DNA of 64,000 nt from Marinobacter nitratireducens (GCF_000708045.1 NZ_ANIE01000004.1:1-64000); one strand, 5' to 3'. Shown: positions 53,173-63,412, counted from the stretch's first letter. The notes: a model not told the origin generated them from the letters alone. Numbers and translations: made by a program.

Positions 53173-55218
53173 TCAGAGTGGGTTGATGATGATGGACTCC
53201 GGCGCCGTTGCTGCGAGGGTGTCACTCGGTGCCACGTTACCATTGAACGACGGGTCGGTCAGGAAGTCCCGCCAGACCTGGATAGTGCCGTTTGCCTTCT
53301 CAGCCACGTAGAGATCCTGGCCGTCAAAGGCGATGTCCACCGGGTTACCAAGGCCGGTCACGTCAGCGAGGGTACCTGGATTGGCAACTCGTTTGCCGAC
53401 ATTGGTGAGGCCATCCGCGTTTGAGGCGGTCGGTAGTGTCATCAGAGCACCATCACTATTGGATGCGCCAGAGCCAACATCGGCGACGATGAGGGTATCG
53501 GACGCCTGGTCATAGCGGATGCCATGCAGGTTCGTGGGTGCTGCAAAGGCTACGCCGCCAGATGCAGGCGTGATAATGCGGTCTGGCCCTCCGGCCCCCA
53601 TATCCCCCGAGAATCCGTCATACGCGGCCACTGTGCCGTTGGTCAGTGCCACAAACAGGGTGTCCAGGGATGGCGCATAGTCGCTGTCCCAGGGGGCCAC
53701 TCCGTTGGTGTCGACGACAACCGGTGTGGCGTTGCCGCTGTCACAGAGGCTGAATACCAGCACTTCTGCACCACCCTGCTCAGCGACGATCATCACGCCC
53801 AGATCGTCAGCCAGCTCAATGCCTTTTGGTGAGAGCAGGCGGGTGTTGCTGCCGGTAATCTGGCGATCCCGTGACATGTTCAGGCTATCCGCCGGATCCC
53901 GACTGTCGATGGCACCGACCACCGCGATGCCGCTGTTGGCCTGGGTGCCGTCGTCGTAGGTCAGGTAGGCGTTGCCGTCTCTGTCGAGCGTGATGTTCTC
54001 GGCGCTGGTCAGTCCCGAGGTGAACGCCAGGGCTGAGGCATCCAGATTACGGGAGGTCAACTGAACATTGGCGTTTGCGCCGGGGTTACTGGTGTAAAGC
54101 AGCGAGTAAGGCGTGTTGCTGTCTGAAATGTCGGTTACGCCGGGAGCCGGCATCAGATTCTCCACCACCTCGATGGATTCCGGGGCCGGAGTGTCCAGCA
54201 CAACATCCGCAGCGACATTGCCTCCGGACGCTTCGAAAATGTTGCGATAGACCAGCAGTGCGCCGCCATCATTGGCTTTCTCGGCAATGCGTACGTCGGT
54301 GCCCGTTAACTGCAGGTCCACCGGATTGCCGAGCCTCGTCATGCTGCCTTTGAAGGTTGTATCCGCGGCGACGGTGCCGTCGGCGGTGCTGGCATTGCTG
54401 ACCACATACAGCTTACCGTCGGTGGCGGAGCCCGCCTGTCCCACATCGGATACAACCAGGCGGTCGCTGGCCGTGTCGTAATCAATCCCATGCAGGTTCA
54501 CCGAGGTCTGATCATCGTAATCTGTGATCGCAAAGACTCGGGTTGGGCCGTTGGCTGAGACGGTGAAATCGGCGGTGAAATCATCGAACACGCCGACGGT
54601 ACCATCGGTAAGCGCGGCAAAAAGACGGTCACTGGTAGCGTCGTACACGATATCCCAGGCATTGGCCGGCAGGGCAATCGTAGCGACAGGCGCCACGTTA
54701 CCCGCAGCGGAGTCGCCAAACACCAGCAGTGTCTGGGCGCCGACATTGGCGGCTACGGTCAGGCCGGCAGAGGCAATGCGTGCAATACCTTTCGGGCTTG
54801 CCAGGGTTGTATTACCTCCGGTGATTTCGAAGCTGGCGTCCGCTGAGTCACGGGTTGGCGCGTTACACGAGGTGACGATTCGCCCGGTACTCATCAGATC
54901 GCCTGCCTGCACCAGCCGGGCTGAGGGCGTCACCAGCAGTCCTTCGTTGGCACCGGTGCTGTATGTATTGAGCAGGCCAAGGTTTTCGTTGCGCACTCTG
55001 ACGTTGGTGTCTCCACTGCCGCTGTTGCTGGCCACGTAAATCCGGGCGCTGGCAAAGGCCGGGCTGCCGTCCGGACCGCTGACGCCAATCAGGCCTTGAG
55101 CGCCATCATCGCCGTCCAGGGTGCAGCCGGAGAACGTGATCGTAGCGCCGGCAATCGCAACGGCAAGAAGGTGCTTGGAAAAGGGATGCTTCAGGCTTTG
55201 TTTCCGTTCGTTCCGCAT
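53173..55218 (-). CDS. Duplicated beta-propeller lipoprotein
   Basis: A 681-residue exported lipoprotein with lipobox FSGC (Cys32) after signal peptide 1-31. Two propeller-like halves of about 300 residues each start near residues 140 and 465; both begin SPKGI and share HGI-YD--SD-L-V-DVG, GNPVD, EKANG and APESI blocks. So the gene is an internal tandem duplication. It resembles NHL or YncE-like seven-bladed propellers; no enzymatic motif is seen. Function unknown; a cell-surface binding role is plausible. Confidence 0.78.
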   Translation of the reverse strand: MRNERKQSLKHPFSKHLLAVAIAGATITFSGCTLDGDDGAQGLIGVSGPDGSPAFASARIYVASNSGSGDTNVRVRNENLGLLNTYSTGANEGLLVTPSARLVQAGDLMSTGRIVTSCNAPTRDSADASFEITGGNTTLASPKGIARIASAGLTVAANVGAQTLLVFGDSAAGNVAPVATIALPANAWDIVYDATSDRLFAALTDGTVGVFDDFTADFTVSANGPTRVFAITDYDDQTSVNLHGIDYDTASDRLVVSDVGQAGSATDGKLYVVSNASTADGTVAADTTFKGSMTRLGNPVDLQLTGTDVRIAEKANDGGALLVYRNIFEASGGNVAADVVLDTPAPESIEVVENLMPAPGVTDISDSNTPYSLLYTSNPGANANVQLTSRNLDASALAFTSGLTSAENITLDRDGNAYLTYDDGTQANSGIAVVGAIDSRDPADSLNMSRDRQITGSNTRLLSPKGIELADDLGVMIVAEQGGAEVLVFSLCDSGNATPVVVDTNGVAPWDSDYAPSLDTLFVALTNGTVAAYDGFSGDMGAGGPDRIITPASGGVAFAAPTNLHGIRYDQASDTLIVADVGSGASNSDGALMTLPTASNADGLTNVGKRVANPGTLADVTGLGNPVDIAFDGQDLYVAEKANGTIQVWRDFLTDPSFNGNVAPSDTLAATAPESIIINPL

Positions 55219-55312
55219 TGCTGATTCCTCGTTGTTTTGTTGTCCGTTTACAGGCCCGGCTCTTTCCGGGTGCTGTAAACGGACTACGGGGAAGCAATGA
55301 ATTTGGAGGCAG

Positions 55313-57343
55313 TCAGATTGCCTGGCTGTTTGCAGGCACCCTGAACTGGTTGGCCAGATCCTGAAGTTGTCGTGCCAGATCCGCCTGTTCTGCGGTGACC
55401 TGGGTGATTTCCTGGGAGCCGGTCAGGGCCAGGATGGCCGACTCGCTGATGGATTCCATATTGCCTGCCAGCTCCCGGGTAACGGCGACCTGCTCCTCTG
55501 ACGAGGCGGCAATCTGCGTTGCCATGTCCGATATGCCATTCACGTCCGTCAGGATCTCGGCAAAGGTGGTTTCCATCTCGGAAGCCTGCTGGCTGGTTTC
55601 GTTGGCCAGGGTATGAGCGGTGGTGATGGATCGGCTGGCACTGTCGGTGCTTTCTTTGAAGCTGTTGATGATGTCTTCTATCTGTGTGGTCGATTCGTGA
55701 GTCTGCCGAGCGAGGGCTCTGACTTCATCTGCGACGACCGCAAAGCCTCGGCCATGTTCTCCGGCCCGGGCGGCTTCGATGGCGGCATTGAGTGCCAGCA
55801 GGTTGGTCTGGTCAGCGACGTTGCGGATGACATCCACCACATCGCTGATGGAGCTGCTGCGTTCTTCCAGCTCAGCAATCACCTGATTCACGTCCTGAAC
55901 CGATCTGGCGAGATTGCGAATCCGGGAGACCGAGGCATGCAGAACCTTCTCGCCATTCTGGCTCTTCTCCATGGCGCGTCGGGAGGCCTCGGCAACCTGC
56001 TGCACATTGCTGGAGATTTCTTCCGATGTGGCCGACAGTTCCTCGGTTGCCGCCGCAACCTGTTCAATCTGTTGCTGCTGATGTTTTACCTGCTCGGCAT
56101 TCTGGCCCGCCGTTGAACTGGTTTCCTCGGTCGCGGTGGCCAGCTGGATGCTGGACCGGTCGATATGAAGCAGCGCGCGGCCAAAATGGCCGAACAGTTC
56201 GTTGACTGCGGCGGCGATAACGCCGTTCTCGTCCTTGCTCAGAACCTCTACCGGACTGCTCAGGTCCTTGTTGTCCATGGCATGGCGAACACCTGCCAGC
56301 AGACCGCTGACTTGCCGGTGGATGCTTCGGGTAATCATGAACATCATCGAGACAACAAGAAGCATTGCGCCCGCTGCAATGGTCGAAGCCAGTATCAATC
56401 CTTGTTGGGCAGACGCCACGTCCGAGTCAGCCAGGCGTTCGATCTGAGTGAGAAGCCCGGACCGGATGTCGTTCATGGCATCGATTCGATCGGTTGACGT
56501 GGCAAACCAGTCACCACTGTCGAGTCCGTACAAGCCCGATGGGCTGGCCATCAGTGTCTCCCGCATTGTCTGCATGGCCTGGGCTTCGTGGCGTTGGGGA
56601 AAGGCGAGGATCTGCTCCCGAACGTCAGCGGAAAGGCGGCTGCCCGCTGTCCGCAGCAAAGCATCCTGCTGGCCTGCGAGCGACGAAATTCGGCTCAGTG
56701 TCGGCAAGTTGAAGGTGCCACCACGGATAAGACCAGCACCCACCGCCCGCTCCCGGCCCGCCATTTCCGCCGCGCCTGCGAGGGCGTGGTAAGCGCTGAT
56801 CTGTCGGGACAGTTCAGGATCGCTGGCCTGGCGGACGAGCAGGGGAATCCGGTTCACAATCTCCATAATCAGGCCGGTGTAGCGTTGGGCGGATTCGGCG
56901 CTGCTTACTTGCCGGCGATCGACACCTGCGCGTAGCCGATCCAGCGTGCCGATGTCCTGCCGGAAACGTTCGAGACTTTTGCCGATCTCAGAGCTGAACC
57001 CGGTGCTTGAGCGCAGCTCGCGAATCCCCTGTTGGTAGCGTTCCAGGGCCTGATCTGAGGCGGCGCGTTGGGTGTTGAGCGCCCTCGAGGCGTCGGCCTG
57101 CCCCTGCGCACCTGCTTTGCTTGCCAGCGCAACGGCCGAGCGTCCACGCTCCCGTTGGAGTTCCTCGACCAGCGGGTCGCCCAGCCGGGCCAGCGTGGCC
57201 ATGGCTTGAAGCTGGTGCATGTCGTTCAACACATTGGCGTTGCGGCGAATGCTGTCTCCGGCAAGGAAAGCGATCACAAGCAGGGCCGGGATAACCAGCA
57301 TAACCAGCTTGCCGCGAATGGAGAGATTGTTGAGGAAGTTCAT
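55313..57343 (-). CDS. Methyl-accepting chemotaxis protein with NIT domain
   Basis: A 676-residue inner-membrane chemoreceptor. TM1 at about 10-30, a periplasmic nitrate/nitrite-sensing (NIT) domain with [14 protein letters not shown] near 60-75 (the two-arginine motif), TM2 at about 310-330, HAMP after it, and a cytoplasmic signalling domain with [20 protein letters not shown] (about 520-539). It probably steers movement toward nitrate or nitrite, in keeping with denitrification. No che genes are in the window. Confidence 0.9.
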   Translation of the reverse strand: MNFLNNLSIRGKLVMLVIPALLVIAFLAGDSIRRNANVLNDMHQLQAMATLARLGDPLVEELQRERGRSAVALASKAGAQGQADASRALNTQRAASDQALERYQQGIRELRSSTGFSSEIGKSLERFRQDIGTLDRLRAGVDRRQVSSAESAQRYTGLIMEIVNRIPLLVRQASDPELSRQISAYHALAGAAEMAGRERAVGAGLIRGGTFNLPTLSRISSLAGQQDALLRTAGSRLSADVREQILAFPQRHEAQAMQTMRETLMASPSGLYGLDSGDWFATSTDRIDAMNDIRSGLLTQIERLADSDVASAQQGLILASTIAAGAMLLVVSMMFMITRSIHRQVSGLLAGVRHAMDNKDLSSPVEVLSKDENGVIAAAVNELFGHFGRALLHIDRSSIQLATATEETSSTAGQNAEQVKHQQQQIEQVAAATEELSATSEEISSNVQQVAEASRRAMEKSQNGEKVLHASVSRIRNLARSVQDVNQVIAELEERSSSISDVVDVIRNVADQTNLLALNAAIEAARAGEHGRGFAVVADEVRALARQTHESTTQIEDIINSFKESTDSASRSITTAHTLANETSQQASEMETTFAEILTDVNGISDMATQIAASSEEQVAVTRELAGNMESISESAILALTGSQEITQVTAEQADLARQLQDLANQFRVPANSQAI

Positions 57344-57555
57344 GATGTGTCCCTATCAGTATTCAATAGCCACATTTTGCAAAAGCCCGGCTGCGGGCAC
57401 TATTGGCTGCTTGGGGTACCTGAAGGGGTATTCCGCTCTTTGTAAGTTGTTGTAATTTGGTGTTAGTTGCCTGAATTGCGTTCGGTTTTTCTATCGGTAG
57501 GGGTAAGTGCCGGGAATACCTCCAATGAGGTATGGAAAGCATTTCCGCGAGTCCG

Positions 57556-57569
57556 GTGACAAAGGTCAA
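57556..57569 (+). promoter_or_regulatory. FNR/ANR-like box of ubiUV
   Basis: GTGAC-AAAG-GTCAA, the same left half as the hemN site. TAAGGT at 57592-57597 is in the right place for a -10 with the box at -41.5. The remaining 282-base region between the chemoreceptor and ubiU holds nothing else that I recognise. Confidence 0.65.
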
Positions 57570-57625
57570 GGTGCCCCGGTTGGCAGCCCGTTAAGGTGCA
57601 CGGGTATTTTTCAGCGGAGAAAACC

Positions 57626-58621
57626 ATGGAGCTCGTATGCCCGGCCGGCAGTCTTCCGGCCCTGAAAGCCGCCGTGGACAACGGTGCCGATGCCGTCTAT
57701 TTCGGCTTCCGCGACAGTACCAATGCCCGCCAGTTCGCCGGTCTGAACTTCAACGACAAGCGGGCGGCTGAGGGCATAGCGTATGCCCATGCCAGGAACA
57801 CCCGGGTGTTCTGTGCCATCAATACCTACCCGCAGCCTGAGGGCTGGGCCCAGTGGACCGCAGCGGTAGACCGTGCGGCCGGTCTGGGGGTGGATGCCAT
57901 TATCCTCGCCGATATGGGGTTGCTGGATTACGCTGCCAATAAACACCCACACATCCCCCGTCATCTTTCCGTACAAGGGTCAGCAACCAGCTATGAGGCC
58001 CTTTCGTTCTATAAGGACAACTTCGACATCCGCCGGGCGGTTCTGCCCCGGGTGCTGTCGCTGGATCAGGTACGAGGCGTGGCGAAACACAGCCCAGTGG
58101 AGCTTGAGGTATTCGCGTTCGGTAGCCTGTGCATCATGGCTGAGGGACGTTGTTACCTCTCCTCCTATCTGACAGACGAATCCCCGAATACCCGGGGCGC
58201 CTGCTCCCCCGCCAAGGCGGTGCGCTGGGAGGAAACCCATCAGGGCCTGGAGTCGAGGCTGAACGGTGTCCTGATTGATCGCTATGGGGCGGGGGAGTCG
58301 GCTGGCTATCCCACACTTTGCAAGGGCCGTTTCGAGGTGGAGGGCAGTGTCTATCATGCCATTGAGGAGCCGGTCAGCCTGAACACCCTGGATCTGTTGC
58401 CTGAGTTGAAGGACTTGGGGATTGCGGCGGTCAAGATTGAAGGTCGCCAGCGTAGCCCGGCCTATATCGCGGATGTTGCCCGGACCTGGAGCCAGGCACT
58501 GGACAATCTGGACCGCACTCCCGGCATGTTCACGGTCGAGAATGCATGGCGGCAGACCCTGTCCGGCCTTTCCGAAGGCGGTCTGACAACGCTGGGTGCC
58601 TACCATCGTAAGTGGAAATAA
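57626..58621 (+). CDS. ubiU: UbiU, U32-family protein of O2-independent ubiquinone synthesis
   Basis: A 331-residue 4Fe-4S protein that, with UbiV, hydroxylates the ubiquinone ring without oxygen. N-terminal MELVCPAGSLPALKAAVDNG (1-20) is the U32 signature, and cysteines in GSLCIMAEGRC, TRGACSP and PTLCKGRF match the four cluster ligands. ATG 57626 has GGAG 6 bases upstream. The FNR-like box precedes it. The third partner, UbiT, is not next to it in this window. Confidence 0.92.
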   Translation: MELVCPAGSLPALKAAVDNGADAVYFGFRDSTNARQFAGLNFNDKRAAEGIAYAHARNTRVFCAINTYPQPEGWAQWTAAVDRAAGLGVDAIILADMGLLDYAANKHPHIPRHLSVQGSATSYEALSFYKDNFDIRRAVLPRVLSLDQVRGVAKHSPVELEVFAFGSLCIMAEGRCYLSSYLTDESPNTRGACSPAKAVRWEETHQGLESRLNGVLIDRYGAGESAGYPTLCKGRFEVEGSVYHAIEEPVSLNTLDLLPELKDLGIAAVKIEGRQRSPAYIADVARTWSQALDNLDRTPGMFTVENAWRQTLSGLSEGGLTTLGAYHRKWK

Positions 58622-58631
58622 GGGTGTACCA

Positions 58632-59522
58632 ATGATGAAACTGTCGCTCGGGCCGATTCTCTGGTTCTGGTCCAAGCAAACCGTATTCGATTTCTACAGC
58701 AAGGCCGCCGAGTGGCCGGTGGATACCATTTACCTGGGCGAGGCCGTGTGTGCCCGTCGCCGGGAACTGAAACCGGACGACTGGTTTGCGCTGGCCCGGG
58801 ATCTGCGAGCGTGCGGCAAGGAGGTCGTGCTCTCGACCCAAACCCTGATTGAATCGGAAGCGGATCTCAGACGCCTGCGCAGAATCTGTGAACAGGATGA
58901 CTTCCTGGTGGAAGCCAACGATCAGAGCGCTGTGCAGGTCGCGGTCCGACACCAGATTCCGTTTGTGACCGGCCCGTCCATGAACATCTATAACGTGGCC
59001 TCGCTCGTGGTGCTGGCCAAGCAGGGGCTCCGGGGCTGGAGTCTGCCCGTGGAGCTGGGCAAAGACACATTGCAGCAGCTGCTTGAAGGCCTGTCTGCGT
59101 CCGGACTGGAATTGCCGGCGGAGGTATTTTCCTGGGGATTCCTGCCCCTGGCCTGGTCTTCCCGTTGTTTTACGGCTCGCCATTACAATCTGCCAAAAGA
59201 CAACTGCGAGTTCCGCTGCCTTCAACACCCGGATGGCCTGGCGCTCCGGTCGCGAGAATCCGAGGAGCTGTTCCGCCTGAATGGCATCTCCACGCTGTCC
59301 GGTGCCCGTTATGATCTAATGCGTGAGTTGCCGGACATGGCTCGCATGGGCGTGGGAACAGCACGTCTGAGCCCCGAATTACACGGAATGGAGGAGGTGA
59401 TTGCGAGGTTTGACCAGGTGCGTCGGGGGCTTCTTCCCGAAACTGATCCCTTGACGCTGGTGGAAGCGCCTCCCTGCAATGGTTACTGGTATGGAAAACC
59501 GGGGATGGCACAGGTTCTCTGA
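58632..59522 (+). CDS. ubiV: UbiV, U32-family partner of UbiU
   Basis: A 296-residue 4Fe-4S U32 protein that forms the heterodimer with UbiU. Cysteine ligands fit YLGEAVCARRRE near residue 37 and RCFTARHYNLPKDNCEFRC (about 177-195). Start ATG 58632 or 58635. It follows ubiU by ten bases. The pair allows ubiquinone production during denitrifying growth. Confidence 0.92.
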   Translation: MMKLSLGPILWFWSKQTVFDFYSKAAEWPVDTIYLGEAVCARRRELKPDDWFALARDLRACGKEVVLSTQTLIESEADLRRLRRICEQDDFLVEANDQSAVQVAVRHQIPFVTGPSMNIYNVASLVVLAKQGLRGWSLPVELGKDTLQQLLEGLSASGLELPAEVFSWGFLPLAWSSRCFTARHYNLPKDNCEFRCLQHPDGLALRSRESEELFRLNGISTLSGARYDLMRELPDMARMGVGTARLSPELHGMEEVIARFDQVRRGLLPETDPLTLVEAPPCNGYWYGKPGMAQVL

Positions 59523-59569
59523 TCAATTAATGCTAAACATGTTAATAAAAATGATTTTCATCCACTTAA

Positions 59570-59588
59570 ATTGATAAGAATCATTATT
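59570..59588 (+). promoter_or_regulatory. Fur-box-like site of the iron uptake operon
   Basis: ATTGATAAGAATCATTATT matches the 19-base Fur consensus at 13 positions, with a perfect right half (AATCATTAT). A second weaker Fur-like stretch (AATGATTTTCAT) lies just upstream. It is about 50 bases before the first gene, where a repressor would act. It also contains TTGAT-AAGA-ATCAT, an FNR-like match, but iron uptake genes follow. Confidence 0.6.
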
Positions 59589-59638
59589 GATTGAGTTTTT
59601 GTGGGGTAAGTTATGCATGGTTGTCCACGGGGTATGCC

Positions 59639-61072
59639 ATGCAATCGATTCCCATCAAAGATGTCACAGAACCGGAGTTGACGACTCGGTTCATCCGCGA
59701 CCAGGTAAGTGCGCCGGAGCAAACGTCTGTTGAACGTTTGCTTGCCGGCATCCGCCCCTGGCTTCCCTGGGTCCACCTGGCCATGTTTCTGGTTTTCCTG
59801 GCGGTTCTGGTGGTTCCGGTCTATCTGCCGGAATCCCCGGAACAGGCCACCTTTCTTGATGACGGCCGTGTCTTGGCCAACTACCTGCTCTGGGGTGTCT
59901 GGTTCCCTCTGGTGTTCTTTTCGGTGGTGGTGACCGGACGGAGCTGGTGCGGCTTCCTGTGCCCGATGGGCGCTGCGGCGGAAGCCGCCAACCGCCGGGG
60001 ATTACAGTGGGCAACGCCGGCCTGGATTCGCTGGCCGGGTACCCCAATCATCAGTTTTGTCGTGATCACCATTCTGGGGCAGACGACGGGTGTTCGCGAT
60101 CATCCCGAAGCAGCGTTGGAAGTATTCGGCGGCACCTTCGTACTGGCGATTCTGGTTGGCTGGCTCTGGGGCCGGAACAAGCGGGTATGGTGTCGTCACC
60201 TTTGTCCGATCGGCCTTTTGCTCGGGGTATTTGCCCGACTCGGAGCCGTCCAGCTGTCGCCCCGCATGAGGAAAGCCGGATCGGACCGGTTGACGGAAAA
60301 AACCATCTGCCCGACCTATATCGACCTTCCGAGGAAACAGGCTGCCCGACACTGTATTGAGTGTTTGCGATGCATTCTGCCGGGCCATAAGGCTGGGCTG
60401 GCGGTTTCTTTTCGCAGGCCGGGACGGGAGTTGGAGTCCATTCGGCATCACCAGCCGGATGGCTGGGAAGTCCTGTTTATCTTTCTCGGCGCGGGCATCG
60501 CACTGGGTGGTTTCCTGTGGCTGGTCCTGCCGTTCTACGACACCTGGCGTCAGTCTGTGGGTACCTGGTTTATCGAGCAGGGGCAGTACTGGATCGGTGA
60601 GCCGGGGCCTGCCTGGCTAATGAGCGTGCATCCCGAGCGCCGGGAAGTCTTTCGCTGGCTCGACTTTCTGATGATCGCCGGAACCATGGTGTCTGTCATG
60701 GTGCTGTCTGCCTTGATTCTGGGCCTTGCGTCCCTTGCCAGTGCGTCTCTGGCCCGTCGCTTTGGCGGCAACTGCAAGACCCCTCAAGCAATGATCCAGA
60801 TCGGCTACAGCCAGGCACCTGTTGCGCTCATGGCCCTGATGATAGGTCTTGCCACCGAGTTGTTCACGCCGTTTTTGGGGCTGGGCATGACCCACACCCA
60901 GGTAAACCATGTGAAAGTCGCGATGATTGTACTGGGCTTGCTGTGGAGCCTCTGGCTGGCCTGGAAGATTCTCGGCGGGCTGGGTGTGAAACGCGGCCGT
61001 CTGGTGAGCATCCTGCCCACCGCATTGGGAAGCACCGCCATGGCTGCCGCCTGGTGGATAGCGGTTCTGTGA
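59639..61072 (+). CDS. Membrane 4Fe-4S protein of the FTR1/P19 iron uptake system (FtrD-like)
   Basis: A 477-residue inner-membrane polyferredoxin with about eight helices. Cysteine sets are WCGFLCPMG (about 103-111), WCRHLCPIG (about 184-192) and CIECLRC (about 240-246). In Ftr and related P19 systems a NapH-like ferredoxin passes electrons to iron during transport. It is the first gene of the operon. ATG 59639 is chosen because the longer frame begins at TTG within the promoter. Confidence 0.82.
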   Translation: MQSIPIKDVTEPELTTRFIRDQVSAPEQTSVERLLAGIRPWLPWVHLAMFLVFLAVLVVPVYLPESPEQATFLDDGRVLANYLLWGVWFPLVFFSVVVTGRSWCGFLCPMGAAAEAANRRGLQWATPAWIRWPGTPIISFVVITILGQTTGVRDHPEAALEVFGGTFVLAILVGWLWGRNKRVWCRHLCPIGLLLGVFARLGAVQLSPRMRKAGSDRLTEKTICPTYIDLPRKQAARHCIECLRCILPGHKAGLAVSFRRPGRELESIRHHQPDGWEVLFIFLGAGIALGGFLWLVLPFYDTWRQSVGTWFIEQGQYWIGEPGPAWLMSVHPERREVFRWLDFLMIAGTMVSVMVLSALILGLASLASASLARRFGGNCKTPQAMIQIGYSQAPVALMALMIGLATELFTPFLGLGMTHTQVNHVKVAMIVLGLLWSLWLAWKILGGLGVKRGRLVSILPTALGSTAMAAAWWIAVL

Positions 61073-61148
61073 GGGACCGAGTGCGAAAATATAAATCAGG
61101 AGCCGACGGCAGTCATTAACGATGAAGAGTAATAGGAAAGGCACCGGT

Positions 61149-61574
61149 ATGAAAAAACGTATGAGATGGATTCCTGTCCTGTATGTGGCTCTGTTCCTGC
61201 CATTGACGCTTGTCGCCAAGGCAGGGAGCGAGGACTGGAGTCCAGTGGCTGAGCAGGTGAACGAGCAGCTCGACTCAGCCCTCGAGGCCTACCGGGCCGG
61301 TGACCCCCAGGCTGCGCGCCGTGGCGTGATCCAGGCCTATTTTGGGCCCTTTGAAGGAGAAAAAATGGAAGCGGCCATCCGCAGTCAGTTCGGAATCGAA
61401 CCGGCCTTCCTTCTCGAACGGCAGTTTGGGGCATTGCGCAAGGCCATCAAGCAGGGCGCGGAGCTTCATCGGGTGAGCGAACTCGCCGAACAGTTGCAGG
61501 CGGCGCTTATGAGCCAGGCAGACAAGCTTAACGAAGCCGGTGTGCCACGAATCGTATTCGAGGTGAACCAGTGA
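61149..61574 (+). CDS. Periplasmic helper paralogous to the FTR1 N-terminal domain
   Basis: A 141-residue secreted helical protein. Signal peptide 1-26 (cut after VAKA). The block YFGPFEGEKMEAA (about 64-76) mirrors YFDVFEGSGLETA of the FTR1 protein encoded next, so it is likely a free copy of that periplasmic domain and may help iron delivery. AGGAAAGG stands 9 bases before ATG 61149. It overlaps the next gene by one base. Confidence 0.72.
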   Translation: MKKRMRWIPVLYVALFLPLTLVAKAGSEDWSPVAEQVNEQLDSALEAYRAGDPQAARRGVIQAYFGPFEGEKMEAAIRSQFGIEPAFLLERQFGALRKAIKQGAELHRVSELAEQLQAALMSQADKLNEAGVPRIVFEVNQ

Positions 61575-62761
61575 TGAGCCGATGGATGTTACTGGTGGTC
61601 AGTCTGATCCTTCCCGCCGCCGGCATGGCGGCAGCGGCCGAGCGTAATAACCTGGATGCCGGCGCCGTCATCCAGGATCTGGTTGCCCGTGGCGATGCGA
61701 CCATGGATGGGTACGCGCCGGACCAGGGGGTGGAGGCCATGGATGCTTTTTCCGGTCTCTATTTTGACGTGTTTGAGGGCTCAGGCCTCGAAACGGCTGT
61801 TGGTATGAAGGATCCGGGACTGAAAACCCGGGTCGAATCCCTGTTCGGTGCCGTGATCGGACTTGCTGGTAACGGTGCTGCGGCACCAGAAACAGCCGGG
61901 GCCTGGTCTGAACTCCGCACCGCTCTGACAGAAGACGTTGCGCCTCTGTTTGATCAGAAAGCCGTGGGATTTGGCGGGATTGTGCTGCAATCCTTCCTGA
62001 TCCTGGTGAGGGAAGGGTTTGAAGCGATGCTGGTGGTCATGGCATTGGCCGCCTACTTGCGCCGGTCCTCGGCTGGCGCCGGAATGTCTGCCCTGTACGT
62101 GGGTATCGCACTGGCGTTATTGGCCAGTGTATTGACCGCCTATGGTCTGAACATTCTGTTCCAGGCTTCCGGGGCAGCTCGAGAGGCTCTGGAGGGCGTC
62201 ACCATGCTGGTGGCATCCGCTGTCTTGCTGTATGTCAGTCAATGGTTGCTGGCAAAACGCCAGGCGGATAAGTGGCAGGCCTATATCCGCAAGAAAGTCG
62301 ACAGTGCTTTGTCCGGTGGGCAGCTCTGGGCCCTGGGGCTGGCAGTTTTCCTCGCGGTGTATCGGGAAGGGGCAGAAACCATCCTGTTCTTCTATGCCCT
62401 GGCTGGGCAGGCACAGGATGCCGCATTACCGATGTTGCTGGGTGCCAGTGGTGCGGTTGCTGTGTTGGTGGCGGTATTCCTGCTGATGAGGATGGCGTCC
62501 CTGCAGCTGCCGTTACCGATATTTTTCAGCGTAACGGCGGCTTTGCTTTTCTATCTGGCCTTCAGCTTTGCCGGTACCGGCGTTCTGGAGTTACAGGAAG
62601 CCGGCTGGGTAGCCATCACGCCCGTCATCGGTGTGCCTCGCCTGACCTGGCTCGGCGTGTACCCGACCCTGGAAACGCTGCTGGCCCAGTCGCTTGTATT
62701 ACTGCCGCTTGCACTGACTTTTGCGTGGGTGTGGCGGCGCCAATCCTTTAAAGCGGTCTGA
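61574..62761 (+). CDS. FTR1-family iron permease with periplasmic N-terminal domain
   Basis: A 395-residue inner-membrane iron permease. Signal peptide 1-22, a periplasmic helical domain (about 23-130, YFDVFEGSGLETA), then seven helices with the iron-binding REGFE (in LVREGFEAML, about 150) and YREGAETILFF (REXXE) motifs in the two halves. ATG 61574 overlaps the preceding stop. With the ferredoxin, helper and P19 protein it forms a ferrous or ferric iron importer (FtrC/FetM type). Confidence 0.9.
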   Translation: MSRWMLLVVSLILPAAGMAAAAERNNLDAGAVIQDLVARGDATMDGYAPDQGVEAMDAFSGLYFDVFEGSGLETAVGMKDPGLKTRVESLFGAVIGLAGNGAAAPETAGAWSELRTALTEDVAPLFDQKAVGFGGIVLQSFLILVREGFEAMLVVMALAAYLRRSSAGAGMSALYVGIALALLASVLTAYGLNILFQASGAAREALEGVTMLVASAVLLYVSQWLLAKRQADKWQAYIRKKVDSALSGGQLWALGLAVFLAVYREGAETILFFYALAGQAQDAALPMLLGASGAVAVLVAVFLLMRMASLQLPLPIFFSVTAALLFYLAFSFAGTGVLELQEAGWVAITPVIGVPRLTWLGVYPTLETLLAQSLVLLPLALTFAWVWRRQSFKAV

Positions 62762-62804
62762 AGGACCGGTTCATGTTTAACGGCCAAAAAACAGGAGTGA
62801 GACG

Positions 62805-63344
62805 ATGAAAAAATACACACGGGTTCTGACGGCCAGCGCCTGGCTGGCGAGTTCTGCACTACTTGCCGGTAATGCCCTGGCCGGGGAGGTCATGATTGGC
62901 GAGCCGGTGGAGGTGAACGGCATGGAGATTGGCGCGGTCTATCTGCAGCCGGTCATGATGACCCCGGAACTGCCCGGTATGGGAGACAAAGACATTCACC
63001 TGGAGGCGGATATTGTTGCGATGCCAGGGAACAACAGCGGCTTCGGCGCAGGAGCCTGGGTGCCTTATCTCGGCGTCACTTATACCCTGACCAAACTGGA
63101 TTCTGACTGGTCAGCCAGCGGTGCCTTCATGCCCATGGTCGCCTCGGATGGACCCCACTATGGCGCCAATATCAAGCTCGATGGCCCCGGTAAGTACCAT
63201 GTGACCTATCACATCGATCCGCCCCCGTATCAGGGGTTCTATCGCCACAAGGACAAAGAGACCGGCGTTGGTAAGTGGTGGGCTCCGTTTGATCTGGAGT
63301 GGGACTTTGCTTATGTGGGTACCGGTAAAAAGGGCGGCTATTGA
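62805..63344 (+). CDS. P19/Tp34-family periplasmic iron-binding protein
   Basis: A 179-residue periplasmic immunoglobulin-like protein. Signal peptide 1-26, then the P19 pattern with metal ligands Met and His in DIHLEADIVAMPGNNSGFG (seen as DIHLEADIVAMPG), GPHYGANI and YHVTYHIDPP. It binds copper and iron and supplies iron to the FTR1 permease. GGAGTGAG precedes its ATG. It ends the operon. Confidence 0.9.
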   Translation: MKKYTRVLTASAWLASSALLAGNALAGEVMIGEPVEVNGMEIGAVYLQPVMMTPELPGMGDKDIHLEADIVAMPGNNSGFGAGAWVPYLGVTYTLTKLDSDWSASGAFMPMVASDGPHYGANIKLDGPGKYHVTYHIDPPPYQGFYRHKDKETGVGKWWAPFDLEWDFAYVGTGKKGGY

Positions 63345-63412
63345 TATCTGATTGGCTTTTTCTGACCTCGGGCAAGTTTCATGGCATCGGTCTGGATTAC
63401 AGTGGAAAGTAA

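Noticed and set aside
59571-59584. FNR box before the iron uptake operon
   Set aside because: TTGAT-AAGA-ATCAT fits, but the same bases fit a Fur box better and the operon imports iron. Both modes of control cannot be excluded.
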